Origin: Phycisphaerales bacterium UBA4658
GTDB taxonomy: Bacteria; Planctomycetota; Phycisphaerae; Phycisphaerales; UBA1924
Length of the DNA stretch: 21,482 nucleotides
NCBI GenBank assembly: GCA_002405485.1
Contig: DHLW01000051.1
Location: 1-21,482, forward strand
Direction of reading: 5' to 3'
Shown: in pieces, positions 1 to 6,762 of the stretch
How positions within the stretch are numbered: position 1 is the stretch's first letter
Layout of the letters: every line of letters begins with the position of its first letter
Translations under genes and position numbers: made by a program
The notes under the pieces: model-generated
Told to the model about the DNA's origin: nothing
The model's input: the letters and a program-made list of their open reading frames with translations, nothing else
Database searches by the model: none

Positions 1-903
1 GATCTTCGGCTCCCAGCCGAGCTTGCTCTTGGCAAGCGTGATGTCCGGCTGACGCTGCGTCGGATCGTCGGCGGGCATCGGCTTGTACACGATCTTGCTC
101 TTCACCGGCTTGCCCGTGACCTCCGGCGTGAGCTGGATCACCATCTCCGCGAGCTGCTTGATGGTGAACTCCGTCGGGTTGCCGATGTTCACCGGTCCGA
201 TGAAGTCCTTGTCCGACTCCATCATCCGGTTGATGACGTCGATCAGGTCGGCGACAAAGCAGAACGATCGCGTCTGCTGGCCCTCGCCAAAGAGCGTGAT
301 GTCCTCGCCTCGCAGCGCCTGACGCACGAAGTTGCTCACCACGCGCCCGTCGAACGGGTGCATCCGCGGGCCGTAGGTGTTGAAGATCCGCACGACCTTG
401 ATCTGCATCCCGTGCATCCGCTGATAGTCGAAGAACAGCGTCTCCGCCGCTCGCTTGCCCTCGTCATAGCACGCCCGGATCCCGATCGGGTTCACGTTCC
501 CGCGGTAGCTCTCGGGCTGCGGATGCACGGTCGGATCGCCGTACACCTCGCTGGTTGAGAACTGCAGGATCCGCGCTCGGCACCGCTTGGCCAGCCCCAG
601 CATGTTGATCGCGCCCATCACCGACGTCTTCATCGTCTTCACCGGGTTGAACTGATAATGCCCGGGGGCGGCGGGGCACGCCGCGTTGTAGATCTCGTCC
701 ACTTCAAGCCAGATCGGGTGCGTCACGTCGTGCCGGATGAGCTCGAAGTTCGGCTTGCCCAGCAGGTGCGCGACATTCGTCTTCTGGCTGGTGAAGAAGT
801 TGTCCAGACAGATGACATCATGCCCCTGCGCAACCAGCCGATCGCACAGGTGAGAGCCCAGAAATCCGGCGCCGCCGGTGACGAGAATGCGCTTGGTAGC
901 CAT
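1..903 (-). CDS. UDP-glucuronate decarboxylase (UDP-xylose synthase), 3' end cut by window edge
   Basis: This is an extended short-chain dehydrogenase/reductase that should convert UDP-glucuronate to UDP-xylose using tightly bound NAD+, in the cytoplasm, supplying xylose for envelope polysaccharide. I translated 301 codons from ATG 903-901; the frame stays open to base 1. Seen: the Rossmann motif GGAGFLG (residues 10-16), a CPAAPGHYQ segment (76-84), the TSEVYGDP block (117-124) with the catalytic Ser/Thr, YDEGK (146-150) with the catalytic Tyr146 and Lys150, [18 protein letters not shown] (175-192), and [11 protein letters not shown] (210-220). Family members run about 310-320 residues, so only a short C-terminus is missing. 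Residues differ from the family at a few usually conserved places (CPAAPG for CPASP, Arg134 where Trp is usual, Ile142 where Pro is usual). A GGAG lies 13 bases upstream of the ATG. A GDP-mannose or UDP-glucose 4-epimerase is less likely because the CPAxP and QTRSF motifs point to UXS. Confidence 0.93.
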   Translation of the reverse strand, partial: MATKRILVTGGAGFLGSHLCDRLVAQGHDVICLDNFFTSQKTNVAHLLGKPNFELIRHDVTHPIWLEVDEIYNAACPAAPGHYQFNPVKTMKTSVMGAINMLGLAKRCRARILQFSTSEVYGDPTVHPQPESYRGNVNPIGIRACYDEGKRAAETLFFDYQRMHGMQIKVVRIFNTYGPRMHPFDGRVVSNFVRQALRGEDITLFGEGQQTRSFCFVADLIDVINRMMESDKDFIGPVNIGNPTEFTIKQLAEMVIQLTPEVTGKPVKSKIVYKPMPADDPTQRQPDITLAKSKLGWEPKI

Positions 904-945
904 GGGGCGAGAAATGCTCCAAAACAGGGTGCTTGTGAGGTCATC

Positions 946-975
946 AGGGTAGGGGGCACGCTCCCCCGGCGTGAA
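946..975 (-). promoter_or_regulatory. Candidate promoter of the UDP-glucuronate decarboxylase gene
   Basis: On the minus strand TTCACG (975-970; four of six matches to TTGACA) is followed after 18 bases by TACCCT (951-946). This would give a leader of about 35-42 bases before the ATG at 903. It is supported only by pattern and position, and the -10 match is weak against TATAAT, but similar TACCCT/TACCTT elements precede other genes here. Confidence 0.35.
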
Positions 976-1131
976 CGCTCGCCGCGATCTGGCCGCCGAC
1001 AACCGTCAAGGTTCCGTGTCCGCGGATCCCGGGTGCTCGATCCGGGCCGGATCGTCCGATCTGTTCGGATCGTGGGCCATTCCAGATGCCGAGGCGAGAC
1101 TCCTTCGGTCGTCCCCGCGAACAATCATCCC

Positions 1132-1788
1132 GTGTCCGCCGATCCCTCGCCCCTGAACATCGTCCGCGTCACCGATCGCTACGTCGTCGTTGACAAGCCC
1201 GCCGGGCTGCTGTCGGTGCCCGGCAAGGGGCCCGCCAATCAGGATTGTGTCTCGGAGCGGGTCCGCACCATGTTCCCTGAGGCCCTCGGCCCATTGGTCG
1301 TGCATCGGCTGGACATGGACACCTCCGGGCTCATCGTCGTCGCCCTGGATCCCGATGCGCAGCGCGACCTCTCAGCTCAGTTCCAGCAGCGCCGCACCGC
1401 CAAGCGCTACATCGCCCTCGTCGACGCGATCCCGAACGTCCAGTCCGGCACCATCGATCTGCCGATGCGAGCCGACATCGACCGTCGGCCGCTGCAGATC
1501 GTCGACCACGAGCACGGGCGCCCGAGCGTGACCCACTGGTCGTTGCTCGCCTTCGAGGTCGATCGCTCTCGCCTGGAACTCGAGCCCGTCACCGGACGCA
1601 CCCACCAGCTTCGCGTTCACCTTGCCGCAGCGGGCATGCCGATCCTCGGCGACGTGCTCTACGGGCCGCAGCCACGCACCCGCGAACTCGCCGATCGGCT
1701 CTGCCTGCACGCCTCTCGGCTTGGCTTCCGCGAGCCCGGCAAGGGCGAGGGCGGATGGATCGAGCTCGCCTCCACGCCGCCGTTCTGA
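1132..1788 (+). CDS. rluA: RluA-family RNA pseudouridine synthase
   Basis: The enzyme isomerises uridine to pseudouridine in rRNA and/or tRNA. Seen: DKPAGLLSVPGKG (residues 21-33), the catalytic motif HRLDMDTSG (58-66) with catalytic Asp61, and GRTHQLRVHLAAAGMPILGD (155-174), the family's third conserved block. There is no N-terminal S4 domain, which separates it from RluC/RluD. The 218 residues and the LLSVPG wording match the short RluA subgroup (E. coli RluA is 219 residues; 23S rRNA U746 and tRNA U32), though the exact targets here are inferred. I chose the GTG at 1132 because it gives family length; the same frame stays open far upstream with no family similarity and overlaps the divergent gene's promoter region. 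No clear ribosome binding site precedes it. The glycosylasparaginase gene follows after 28 bases, so the two may be cotranscribed. Confidence 0.9.
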   Translation: MSADPSPLNIVRVTDRYVVVDKPAGLLSVPGKGPANQDCVSERVRTMFPEALGPLVVHRLDMDTSGLIVVALDPDAQRDLSAQFQQRRTAKRYIALVDAIPNVQSGTIDLPMRADIDRRPLQIVDHEHGRPSVTHWSLLAFEVDRSRLELEPVTGRTHQLRVHLAAAGMPILGDVLYGPQPRTRELADRLCLHASRLGFREPGKGEGGWIELASTPPF

Positions 1789-1804
1789 TCCCGGCCCCAC
1801 GCAC

Positions 1805-1810
1805 TACCCT
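1805..1810 (+). promoter_or_regulatory. TACCCT element, possible -10 box for a leaderless glycosylasparaginase mRNA
   Basis: TACCCT ends six bases before the ATG at 1817, so transcription starting at a normal distance from a -10 box would begin at or next to the start codon. The best -35 candidate is weak (TTCTGA, 1783-1788, over the rluA stop codon). No Shine-Dalgarno sequence fits between the element and the ATG, which agrees with leaderless initiation but does not prove it. Confidence 0.3.
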
Positions 1811-1816
1811 CGAACC

Positions 1817-2869
1817 ATGCCAGATCCGTCGTTTCCGGTCATGCTCTCGACCTGGTCCTTCGGCCCCGTGGGCAATGTGCCAGCCATGGCCATGCTCCGC
1901 TCCGGCGCTTCCGCACTCGACGGCGTCGTCGCCTGTGCCAGCGCGATCGAGGACGATCCGCACATCAACTCCGTGGGCGTCGGCGGGCTGCCAGACGCCG
2001 ACGGCCGCGTCTCCCTCGACGGCTGCGTCATGACCGATCCCCACCGCTGCGGATCGGTCGCCTGCGTGCGCTCCTATCCCAATCCATGCCAGATCGCCCG
2101 CAGGGTCATGGACAAGACCATCCACGTCATGCTCGTCGGCGAGGGCGCCGAGCAGTTCGCCGCCCGCGAGGGATTCGCCCCTCGCGAGCTGCTCACGCCC
2201 CACGCCCGGAACGAATGGCAGAAGTGGAGCCAAGACCCGCGCAACCTCGACCGCGGCAAATACCGCGGATGGATCCCCCCCCTGAACGTCGAAGAGATCG
2301 CCCGGCAGCAAAGCTCCGGCGGCAGCGTCGTCCGCGGCGGAGACGGGCCCAACGCCTCGCACGACACCGTCTCCATTCTCGCCATCGACGCCCACAACCG
2401 CCTCGCCGGCGCGTGCAGCACCAGCGGCATGGCCTTCAAGGTCCCAGGACGCGTCGGCGATTCACCCATCATCGGGCATGGGCTGTACGTCGATCAAGCC
2501 GCGGGCGGAGCCGCCGCCACCGGCAACGGCGAACTCGTCATGGGCACCTGCGCGTCCTTCCTCGCCGTCGAACGCATGCGAGCCGGCGCCTCACCGCTCG
2601 ACGCGGTCGTCGAGGCCCTCGCTCGAATCGTCGATCGCTTTCCCCTGGGCCCGGACCACCAGGTCGCCATGATCGCCATGGCCGCTCCTCCAAAGCCCGG
2701 CAAGCCGTGGGGCGGCTGGGCGAGTGCCGCGATCAAGCCAGGCTTCCACCACACCATCAGCGACCAGAACGGCACCCGCGTCGAGGATCCGGTCCGTGTC
2801 CTGCAGCCGGGCGCTGCATGGATGCAGGGTCCGACCCGCGGCGACCGCCTCACCAATGAACACCGATGA
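1817..2869 (+). CDS. N4-(beta-N-acetylglucosaminyl)-L-asparaginase (glycosylasparaginase), Ntn hydrolase
   Basis: The family hydrolyses the N-acetylglucosamine-asparagine bond, and related members act on beta-aspartyl peptides. The precursor cleaves itself to free a catalytic N-terminal threonine. Seen: SHDTVSILAID (residues 181-191), in which Thr184 should be the nucleophile exposed by cleavage after Asp183; GACSTSGMAFKVPGRVGDSPIIG (198-220), with the Arg and Asp of GRVGDSP in the substrate-binding loop; and GGAAATGNGE (230-239). The alpha part (1-183) holds NSVGVGGLPDADG (51-63), also typical. The total of 350 residues is normal for the family. I used the ATG at 1817, which directly precedes conserved sequence. 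No signal peptide is visible, so the enzyme is predicted cytoplasmic, whereas human and Flavobacterium enzymes are exported. Plant-type asparaginase is less likely because GRVGDSP and the spacing of HDT favour glycosylasparaginase. Confidence 0.9.
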   Translation: MPDPSFPVMLSTWSFGPVGNVPAMAMLRSGASALDGVVACASAIEDDPHINSVGVGGLPDADGRVSLDGCVMTDPHRCGSVACVRSYPNPCQIARRVMDKTIHVMLVGEGAEQFAAREGFAPRELLTPHARNEWQKWSQDPRNLDRGKYRGWIPPLNVEEIARQQSSGGSVVRGGDGPNASHDTVSILAIDAHNRLAGACSTSGMAFKVPGRVGDSPIIGHGLYVDQAAGGAAATGNGELVMGTCASFLAVERMRAGASPLDAVVEALARIVDRFPLGPDHQVAMIAMAAPPKPGKPWGGWASAAIKPGFHHTISDQNGTRVEDPVRVLQPGAAWMQGPTRGDRLTNEHR

Positions 2870-2893
2870 TCACCAAGAGTCACCGATGATCAC
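2861..2893. repeat. Direct repeat of 13 bases (period 20) over two convergent stop codons
   Basis: CACCGATGATCAC occurs at 2861-2873 and again at 2881-2893. The first copy supplies the last codons and TGA (2867-2869) of glycosylasparaginase. The second copy, read on the other strand, supplies the last His-Arg codons of the methyltransferase gene, whose TGA ends at base 2880. The two genes are therefore separated by only 10 bases and both end in His-Arg. Confidence 0.85.
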
Positions 2894-4607
2894 GGGCGAT
2901 CCGCCGAAACACCGCGATCGTGTCCATGATCCGCTCCAGCCGAAGTGAGGGACTCCGCATCGGTCCTTCCAGCACGGCCCTCATCACGCCCGCAAACCGC
3001 GGATCAAAGTCGTGGAAGATCATCACGCCCCCGGGCCGCACCATCGGCGCATACCGCGCCGCATCCCGCGTGCACTGCTCGAACGTGTGCAGACCGTCCA
3101 CGAAGATCAGGCCCGCTCCGCCCATCGACGCCGCCGCGTGGCCCATCTCCATCGCGGCATCGTCCGAGGTCCGCTCCAGCATCCGCACGCGCGACCCCAC
3201 GCCCGCGTGTTCGAGCGCAAGACGCATCGCCGATCGACTCTGCCTGTCCGGATCGATCGAGAACAGTGATGGCCCGTCGCTTGGTGCGTCTCCTCTCTGC
3301 GTTGCCAGCGCCATGAGCACCGCCGAGCCGCCAAGGGCTGAGCCGATCTCGATGATCGGCGCATCCGACCCGCACGCGCGGGCATAGACCGCAAGCGTCA
3401 CAAGTTCGATCGGCGTCAGATACGGCGGCGCGACCGTTCGCCCGGTCGCCGCCGCCATCAGGTGCGACTCCAGCGCCGTCGCTCCCATGCTCGCTCGGCG
3501 ATCCGAAGGCAGGATCGCACGCACCGCGTCGGGGTGCGCATCCATCAGCGCCGCCCTCGCCGCGAACACCCCAATCGCTGCGTCATGCTGATTGGACTGC
3601 CCATCAACCCCGGCAAACCCCCTCGTAAACCCGGACCAGTGCACACCGAGTCGATCCGCCGTCCACGCGCTGCCAAGGTCGAACCACTCCGCTGCGCTGC
3701 CGACGTCGGGGTGTGCGGGTGCAAGGTCGAGTCGCTGCACCCCGTGCAGGTGCGGCACGCGAGCCGCGCCGATCGATCGCAGATCCTCGCGGATCACCCG
3801 CAGCGTCAACGCCGGAGCACCCGGTCGCAGGGCTACGCGTGAACCCTGGACATTCACTGTGCGGTGCGCACCGGGCGTGAGCGACATCGCACCGCCACAC
3901 GCAAACTCCGAGTGCCCCGACATGCTTGCGCTCATGTCCAGCACCGGCCGTCCGCCATGGCGAGCCGCCGAGCATGCCCCGTCGAAGGCGCGTGGTCGCC
4001 GAAGCGGGCTCGAGATGATCGCACATCCACCAAGCCGCTCGTCCGCGGCGTCGCTCGTCTGCGTTCCACGACTCGCCGCCAGCGCCCGCCGCCGCGCGTC
4101 CGAATCAACGACCAGTACCGACCTCGCGGGCACCCCGAGCGACTCCAGCGTGTCCAGGAGCTTCGACCCCTGATCCCCAAAACCAAGCAGCGCCACCGGT
4201 CGGTTGCCCACGCCCGCAAGCCATCGCCGCACGCGGTGAACCCGCAGATGCTCGGCACTCAGCGTGTCGAGCGTGAGAACATCCTCATGCTCCATCGCGC
4301 CCGCGTCCGCCAGCGCCCGTCGCAGCGGGTGCGATGCGTCGCTCAACACGAAGCAGACACCTGGCACGGGCACAACCGGTCCGGTCCACGCCGGCAGCAC
4401 CCGCGGCTCGCACCGCGCGAGGTCCTCTTCCGGCTCAAGACGAGAATCGGGAAACGCGAACTTCCGCGGCGTGCTCCACGTCGGCATCCCGATCGCTTCG
4501 CCCAGCACGTCCTTGTGCCCGGAGAACACCAGCGCGACATACTCCCCCTCGCCCACGCCATGGGAACGCAGGGCGTCGATGTCCAGACTTCTGCTCCTGG
4601 TATGCAC
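2880..4607 (-). CDS. Fusion-like protein: N-terminal Rossmann-like region plus C-terminal SAM-dependent methyltransferase (Methyltransf_24 type)
   Basis: The 575-residue product has two recognisable parts. Residues about 395-575 form a class I methyltransferase: IIEIGSALGGSAVLMALA (418-435) is the SAM-binding loop, LFSIDPD (448-454) is motif II with its acidic residue, and FVDGLHTFEQCTRDAARYAPMVRPGGVMIFHDFD (502-535) matches Methyltransf_24 proteins. Residues about 135-260 contain PVALLGFGDQGSKLLDTL followed by SVLVVDSD, a beta-alpha-beta dinucleotide-binding pattern like those in NAD(P)- or nucleotide-binding folds. Residues 1-130 and 260-395 are not recognised. The start is GTG 4607, just inside an in-frame TGA; no good ribosome binding site is seen, so the true start could be slightly downstream. 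It lies 64 bases after the nitroreductase gene on the same strand and may be cotranscribed with it. The substrate is unknown; glycan or small-molecule O-methylation is only a guess. Confidence 0.72.
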   Translation of the reverse strand: MHTRSRSLDIDALRSHGVGEGEYVALVFSGHKDVLGEAIGMPTWSTPRKFAFPDSRLEPEEDLARCEPRVLPAWTGPVVPVPGVCFVLSDASHPLRRALADAGAMEHEDVLTLDTLSAEHLRVHRVRRWLAGVGNRPVALLGFGDQGSKLLDTLESLGVPARSVLVVDSDARRRALAASRGTQTSDAADERLGGCAIISSPLRRPRAFDGACSAARHGGRPVLDMSASMSGHSEFACGGAMSLTPGAHRTVNVQGSRVALRPGAPALTLRVIREDLRSIGAARVPHLHGVQRLDLAPAHPDVGSAAEWFDLGSAWTADRLGVHWSGFTRGFAGVDGQSNQHDAAIGVFAARAALMDAHPDAVRAILPSDRRASMGATALESHLMAAATGRTVAPPYLTPIELVTLAVYARACGSDAPIIEIGSALGGSAVLMALATQRGDAPSDGPSLFSIDPDRQSRSAMRLALEHAGVGSRVRMLERTSDDAAMEMGHAAASMGGAGLIFVDGLHTFEQCTRDAARYAPMVRPGGVMIFHDFDPRFAGVMRAVLEGPMRSPSLRLERIMDTIAVFRRIARDHR

Positions 4608-4671
4608 GGTCCGCAGGATATCGGCTCATTGCACGCCGTGCCCCCAAGCCCGTCACCAGTTCACTGTGCGG

Positions 4672-5322
4672 CTATCGCCGATCGATGACCTGTGCCTGCG
4701 CGTATCGCACCTTTGCCTGCTTCGTGTAGGGATCGTCGACCGACCTGTACCCCGCCGCGACAAGCACCGTCGATGTGTATCCGATCGCGGGCAGACCCAG
4801 GATCGCGTCCACCTGCTCGGGATTGAAACCCTCGAGGGGGCAGGTATCTACCCCGAGCTGGGCCGCCGCGAGCATGAAAAACCCCAGTGCGATGTACACC
4901 TGACGCGCGTTCCACTCGCTGAGATGATCCTTGATCGATCCGCCGATGAAGCCGTTGATCATGCCCGCGTACCCGTTGAGCGTCTGCCGCTCCACGTTGC
5001 GGACCTCGCAGATCCGCCGCATGTGCCGCTCCACGTCGTCTCCGGTCATGGTTGGCCGGCGAGCCAGCACGACCAGGTGCGACGCATCGGTCACCTGCGA
5101 CTGATTCCACGCCGCGGCACGGATCCGGCCGCGGACCTCCGCATCGCCGACGACCACGAACCGCCAGGGCTGCAGCCCGAACGATGACGGCGCCAGCACC
5201 ATCGCCTGTTCCAGCGCCGCGAACGTTTCTGCGGGGATCTTCCGTGTGGAATCGAATGACTTGACCGCCGCCCGCCAGCTCAGGGCTTTCAGCAGGTCAC
5301 TTGGTGTGCTCTGGGTCTGCAT
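4672..5322 (-). CDS. NfsB-like NAD(P)H-dependent nitroreductase family oxidoreductase
   Basis: This is an FMN-dependent oxidoreductase of the nitroreductase fold, probably a cytoplasmic dimer that reduces quinones, nitroaromatics or related acceptors using NAD(P)H. Seen: an N-terminal basic FMN-phosphate motif around WRAAVKSFD (16-24), LAPSSFGLQPWRFVVV (43-58), the block DASHLVVLARR (79-89), WNARQVYIALGFFMLAAAQLGVDTCPLEGF (137-166) and GYTSTVLVAAGYRS (181-194). Its 216 residues agree with E. coli NfsB (217), and the SSFGLQPW, DASH and PLEGF blocks align in order. I chose ATG 5322 because conserved sequence begins about 15 residues later; the frame extends 50 codons upstream without similarity. 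It may be the first gene of a pair with the methyltransferase and is divergent from pgeF across 208 bases. The physiological substrate cannot be read from sequence. Confidence 0.92.
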   Translation of the reverse strand: MQTQSTPSDLLKALSWRAAVKSFDSTRKIPAETFAALEQAMVLAPSSFGLQPWRFVVVGDAEVRGRIRAAAWNQSQVTDASHLVVLARRPTMTGDDVERHMRRICEVRNVERQTLNGYAGMINGFIGGSIKDHLSEWNARQVYIALGFFMLAAAQLGVDTCPLEGFNPEQVDAILGLPAIGYTSTVLVAAGYRSVDDPYTKQAKVRYAQAQVIDRR

Positions 5323-5530
5323 CGTGGTCTTCTCAGATCGGGCCCGCGACGTCGCCCATGCGACGATCGCCGACGGCCCGTGGACATCGGTGAGGGTTTC
5401 GTTCGTTCGCACTCCGTGGATGCACGTCTCGCGTGCTGTCCGGCCGGGTCGGAAGCCGATACCGGTCTTCATGGTTCACGCTGTCGTCGATCCCATCTCT
5501 CGCACCCCACGACCCATCCAATCGGCCTCA

Positions 5531-6376
5531 ATGCTCAGCCCATCACCCGTGGTGCTCAAGTCGCGCCTGCTGACTGGCATCGGTGTGCCGCATGGATTCA
5601 GCACGCGTGCCGGCGGCGTCAGCCGCGGCATGTTCCAATCACTGAACTTCGGCAACCCTGGCGACCTTTCGGCAGACCAACGCGACCCTGCCGAGAACAT
5701 CCGTGCGAACTGGTCGATCCTCCTCGAGCACGTCGGCGCCAGCGAACGATCCATCGTGGAGGTGCACCAGGTGCACGGTTCGGACGTGCGATGGGTCGCT
5801 CGCGGCGGGCCGAGCCATGACACCCCCGATGGTCGCGACACGCGAGCCGATGCGATCGTCACCGATGACCCGCGGCGTGTCGCCGCGGTGCGCGTTGCCG
5901 ATTGCGTGCCAGTGTTGCTCGCGTCCACCGACGGCAAGATCGTCGCCAGCGTGCACGCTGGCTGGCGGGGCGTTGTCGGCCCGCTCGAGCCCCAGCCCGT
6001 ACCGGGCCGCGGCATCATCGATGCGACCGTTCGGACATTGGGCGCCCTGGGCGTTCCCGCTTCGTCGCTTGTCGCTGCCATCGGGCCGTGCATCGGGCCA
6101 GCGGCGTTCGAGGTCGGGCCCGATGTCGCCTGCGCCTTTGCCAAGGTGTTCGGCGACTGGTCCATGCACGTGCGTCCCTGCCCAACGCGAACGACGAAGT
6201 ACTTCGTCGATCTCCCCGGCGCCATCCGCGAGCAACTCCTCCGCCTGGGGCTTCCCGACATGTCCATCGAGTCGCTCGGCCGATGCACCGTTTCCGAGCC
6301 CGAGCTGTTCTTCTCGCATCGACGCGACGCCGGTCGCACAGGTCGCATGGTCGGCGTCATCGGACCGGTCGTCTGA
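5531..6376 (+). CDS. pgeF: Peptidoglycan editing factor PgeF (YfiH/DUF152, multicopper polyphenol oxidase fold)
   Basis: Family members remove wrongly incorporated serine-containing muropeptide precursors (E. coli YfiH/PgeF); others were described as laccase-like or purine-nucleoside-acting enzymes. Seen: HGFSTRAGGVS near the N-terminus (21-31), the metal-binding signature HQVHG (79-83), VADCVPVLL (122-130) with Cys125, VHAGWRGVV (141-149) with His142, AIGPCIGPAAFEVG (183-196), and the C-terminal FFSHRRDAGRTGRM (260-273). All three expected metal/catalytic ligands (His79, Cys125, His142) are present. From ATG 5531 the protein has 281 residues, somewhat longer than E. coli YfiH (243), mostly through an insertion after the HAGWRG block (about 150-162) and a longer N-terminus. 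An in-frame ATG at 5471 would give 301 residues; I prefer 5531 because it is closer to conserved sequence. No Shine-Dalgarno sequence is visible. A cytoplasmic protein is expected. Confidence 0.93.
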   Translation: MLSPSPVVLKSRLLTGIGVPHGFSTRAGGVSRGMFQSLNFGNPGDLSADQRDPAENIRANWSILLEHVGASERSIVEVHQVHGSDVRWVARGGPSHDTPDGRDTRADAIVTDDPRRVAAVRVADCVPVLLASTDGKIVASVHAGWRGVVGPLEPQPVPGRGIIDATVRTLGALGVPASSLVAAIGPCIGPAAFEVGPDVACAFAKVFGDWSMHVRPCPTRTTKYFVDLPGAIREQLLRLGLPDMSIESLGRCTVSEPELFFSHRRDAGRTGRMVGVIGPVV

Positions 6377-6410
6377 GCCGCCGTGCACGGTGGACAAAGC
6401 CGCCCTTCGG

Positions 6411-6439
6411 TTGCGTCCCGAACGCCCGCACGGTACCTT
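6411..6439 (+). promoter_or_regulatory. Candidate promoter of the lysine-rich small protein gene
   Basis: TTGCGT (6411-6416) and TACCTT (6434-6439) are separated by exactly 17 bases. Transcription would begin near 6446, giving a leader of about 60 bases that includes a GGAG ribosome binding site at 6495-6498, seven bases before the ATG at 6506. The -10 resembles the TACCCT elements elsewhere in the window. Confidence 0.4.
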
Positions 6440-6505
6440 CAATGCGCGTTCCGCACCCGGTTCCTCGAAGAACGCGTGCGCCACGCCGTCCAACGGAGCA
6501 CACTC

Positions 6506-6730
6506 ATGGCGAAGAAGGCAAAGAAGAAGGCCAAGAAGGCCTCGAAAAAGAAGGGCGCGAAGAAGGCCGCCAAGAAGTCCAAGAAGAAGGCCCGCCGCAC
6601 CACCTTGTACTCAAGCAAGGGCAAGAAGCTCTACGCCGTGAGAGACTCCGGCGGCAAGTTCAAGGACATCCAGCAGTACAGCCGGGCTCACGCCATGGAC
6701 ATCAAGAAGGACGATTCGTCCGGCAACTGA
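6506..6730 (+). CDS. Small lysine-rich basic protein, histone-H1-like tail
   Basis: The 74-residue product has an extremely basic N-terminal half: 17 of the first 30 residues are lysine, in Lys-Lys/Ala patterns such as KKAKKKAKKASKKK. This resembles H1-like and PAKKA-type tails that bind nucleic acid. The second half, LYSSKGKKLYAVRD (34-47) followed by KFKDIQQYSRAHAMDIKK (51-68), looks like a short folded module and is the part likely to be conserved. I recall similar wording in small hypothetical bacterial proteins but cannot name a characterised family. The start is supported by GGAG at 6495-6498, seven bases from the ATG; upstream in-frame sequence has a different composition. It follows pgeF after 129 bases and probably has its own promoter. 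A role in DNA or RNA binding is inferred from charge alone. Confidence 0.82.
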   Translation: MAKKAKKKAKKASKKKGAKKAAKKSKKKARRTTLYSSKGKKLYAVRDSGGKFKDIQQYSRAHAMDIKKDDSSGN

Positions 6731-6762
6731 CCGACCCGTCGGCACTCTCGCAACCCCCGACG

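Noticed and set aside
1048..1073. CGGATCGT repeated at 1048-1055 and 1066-1073 as a possible operator
   Set aside because: GATC-containing octamers are very common throughout the window, so two copies 18 bases apart are weak evidence.
658..1131. Upstream extension of the RluA gene by 158 codons
   Set aside because: No similarity, it overlaps the start of the divergent decarboxylase gene, and the GTG at 1132 gives the normal family length.
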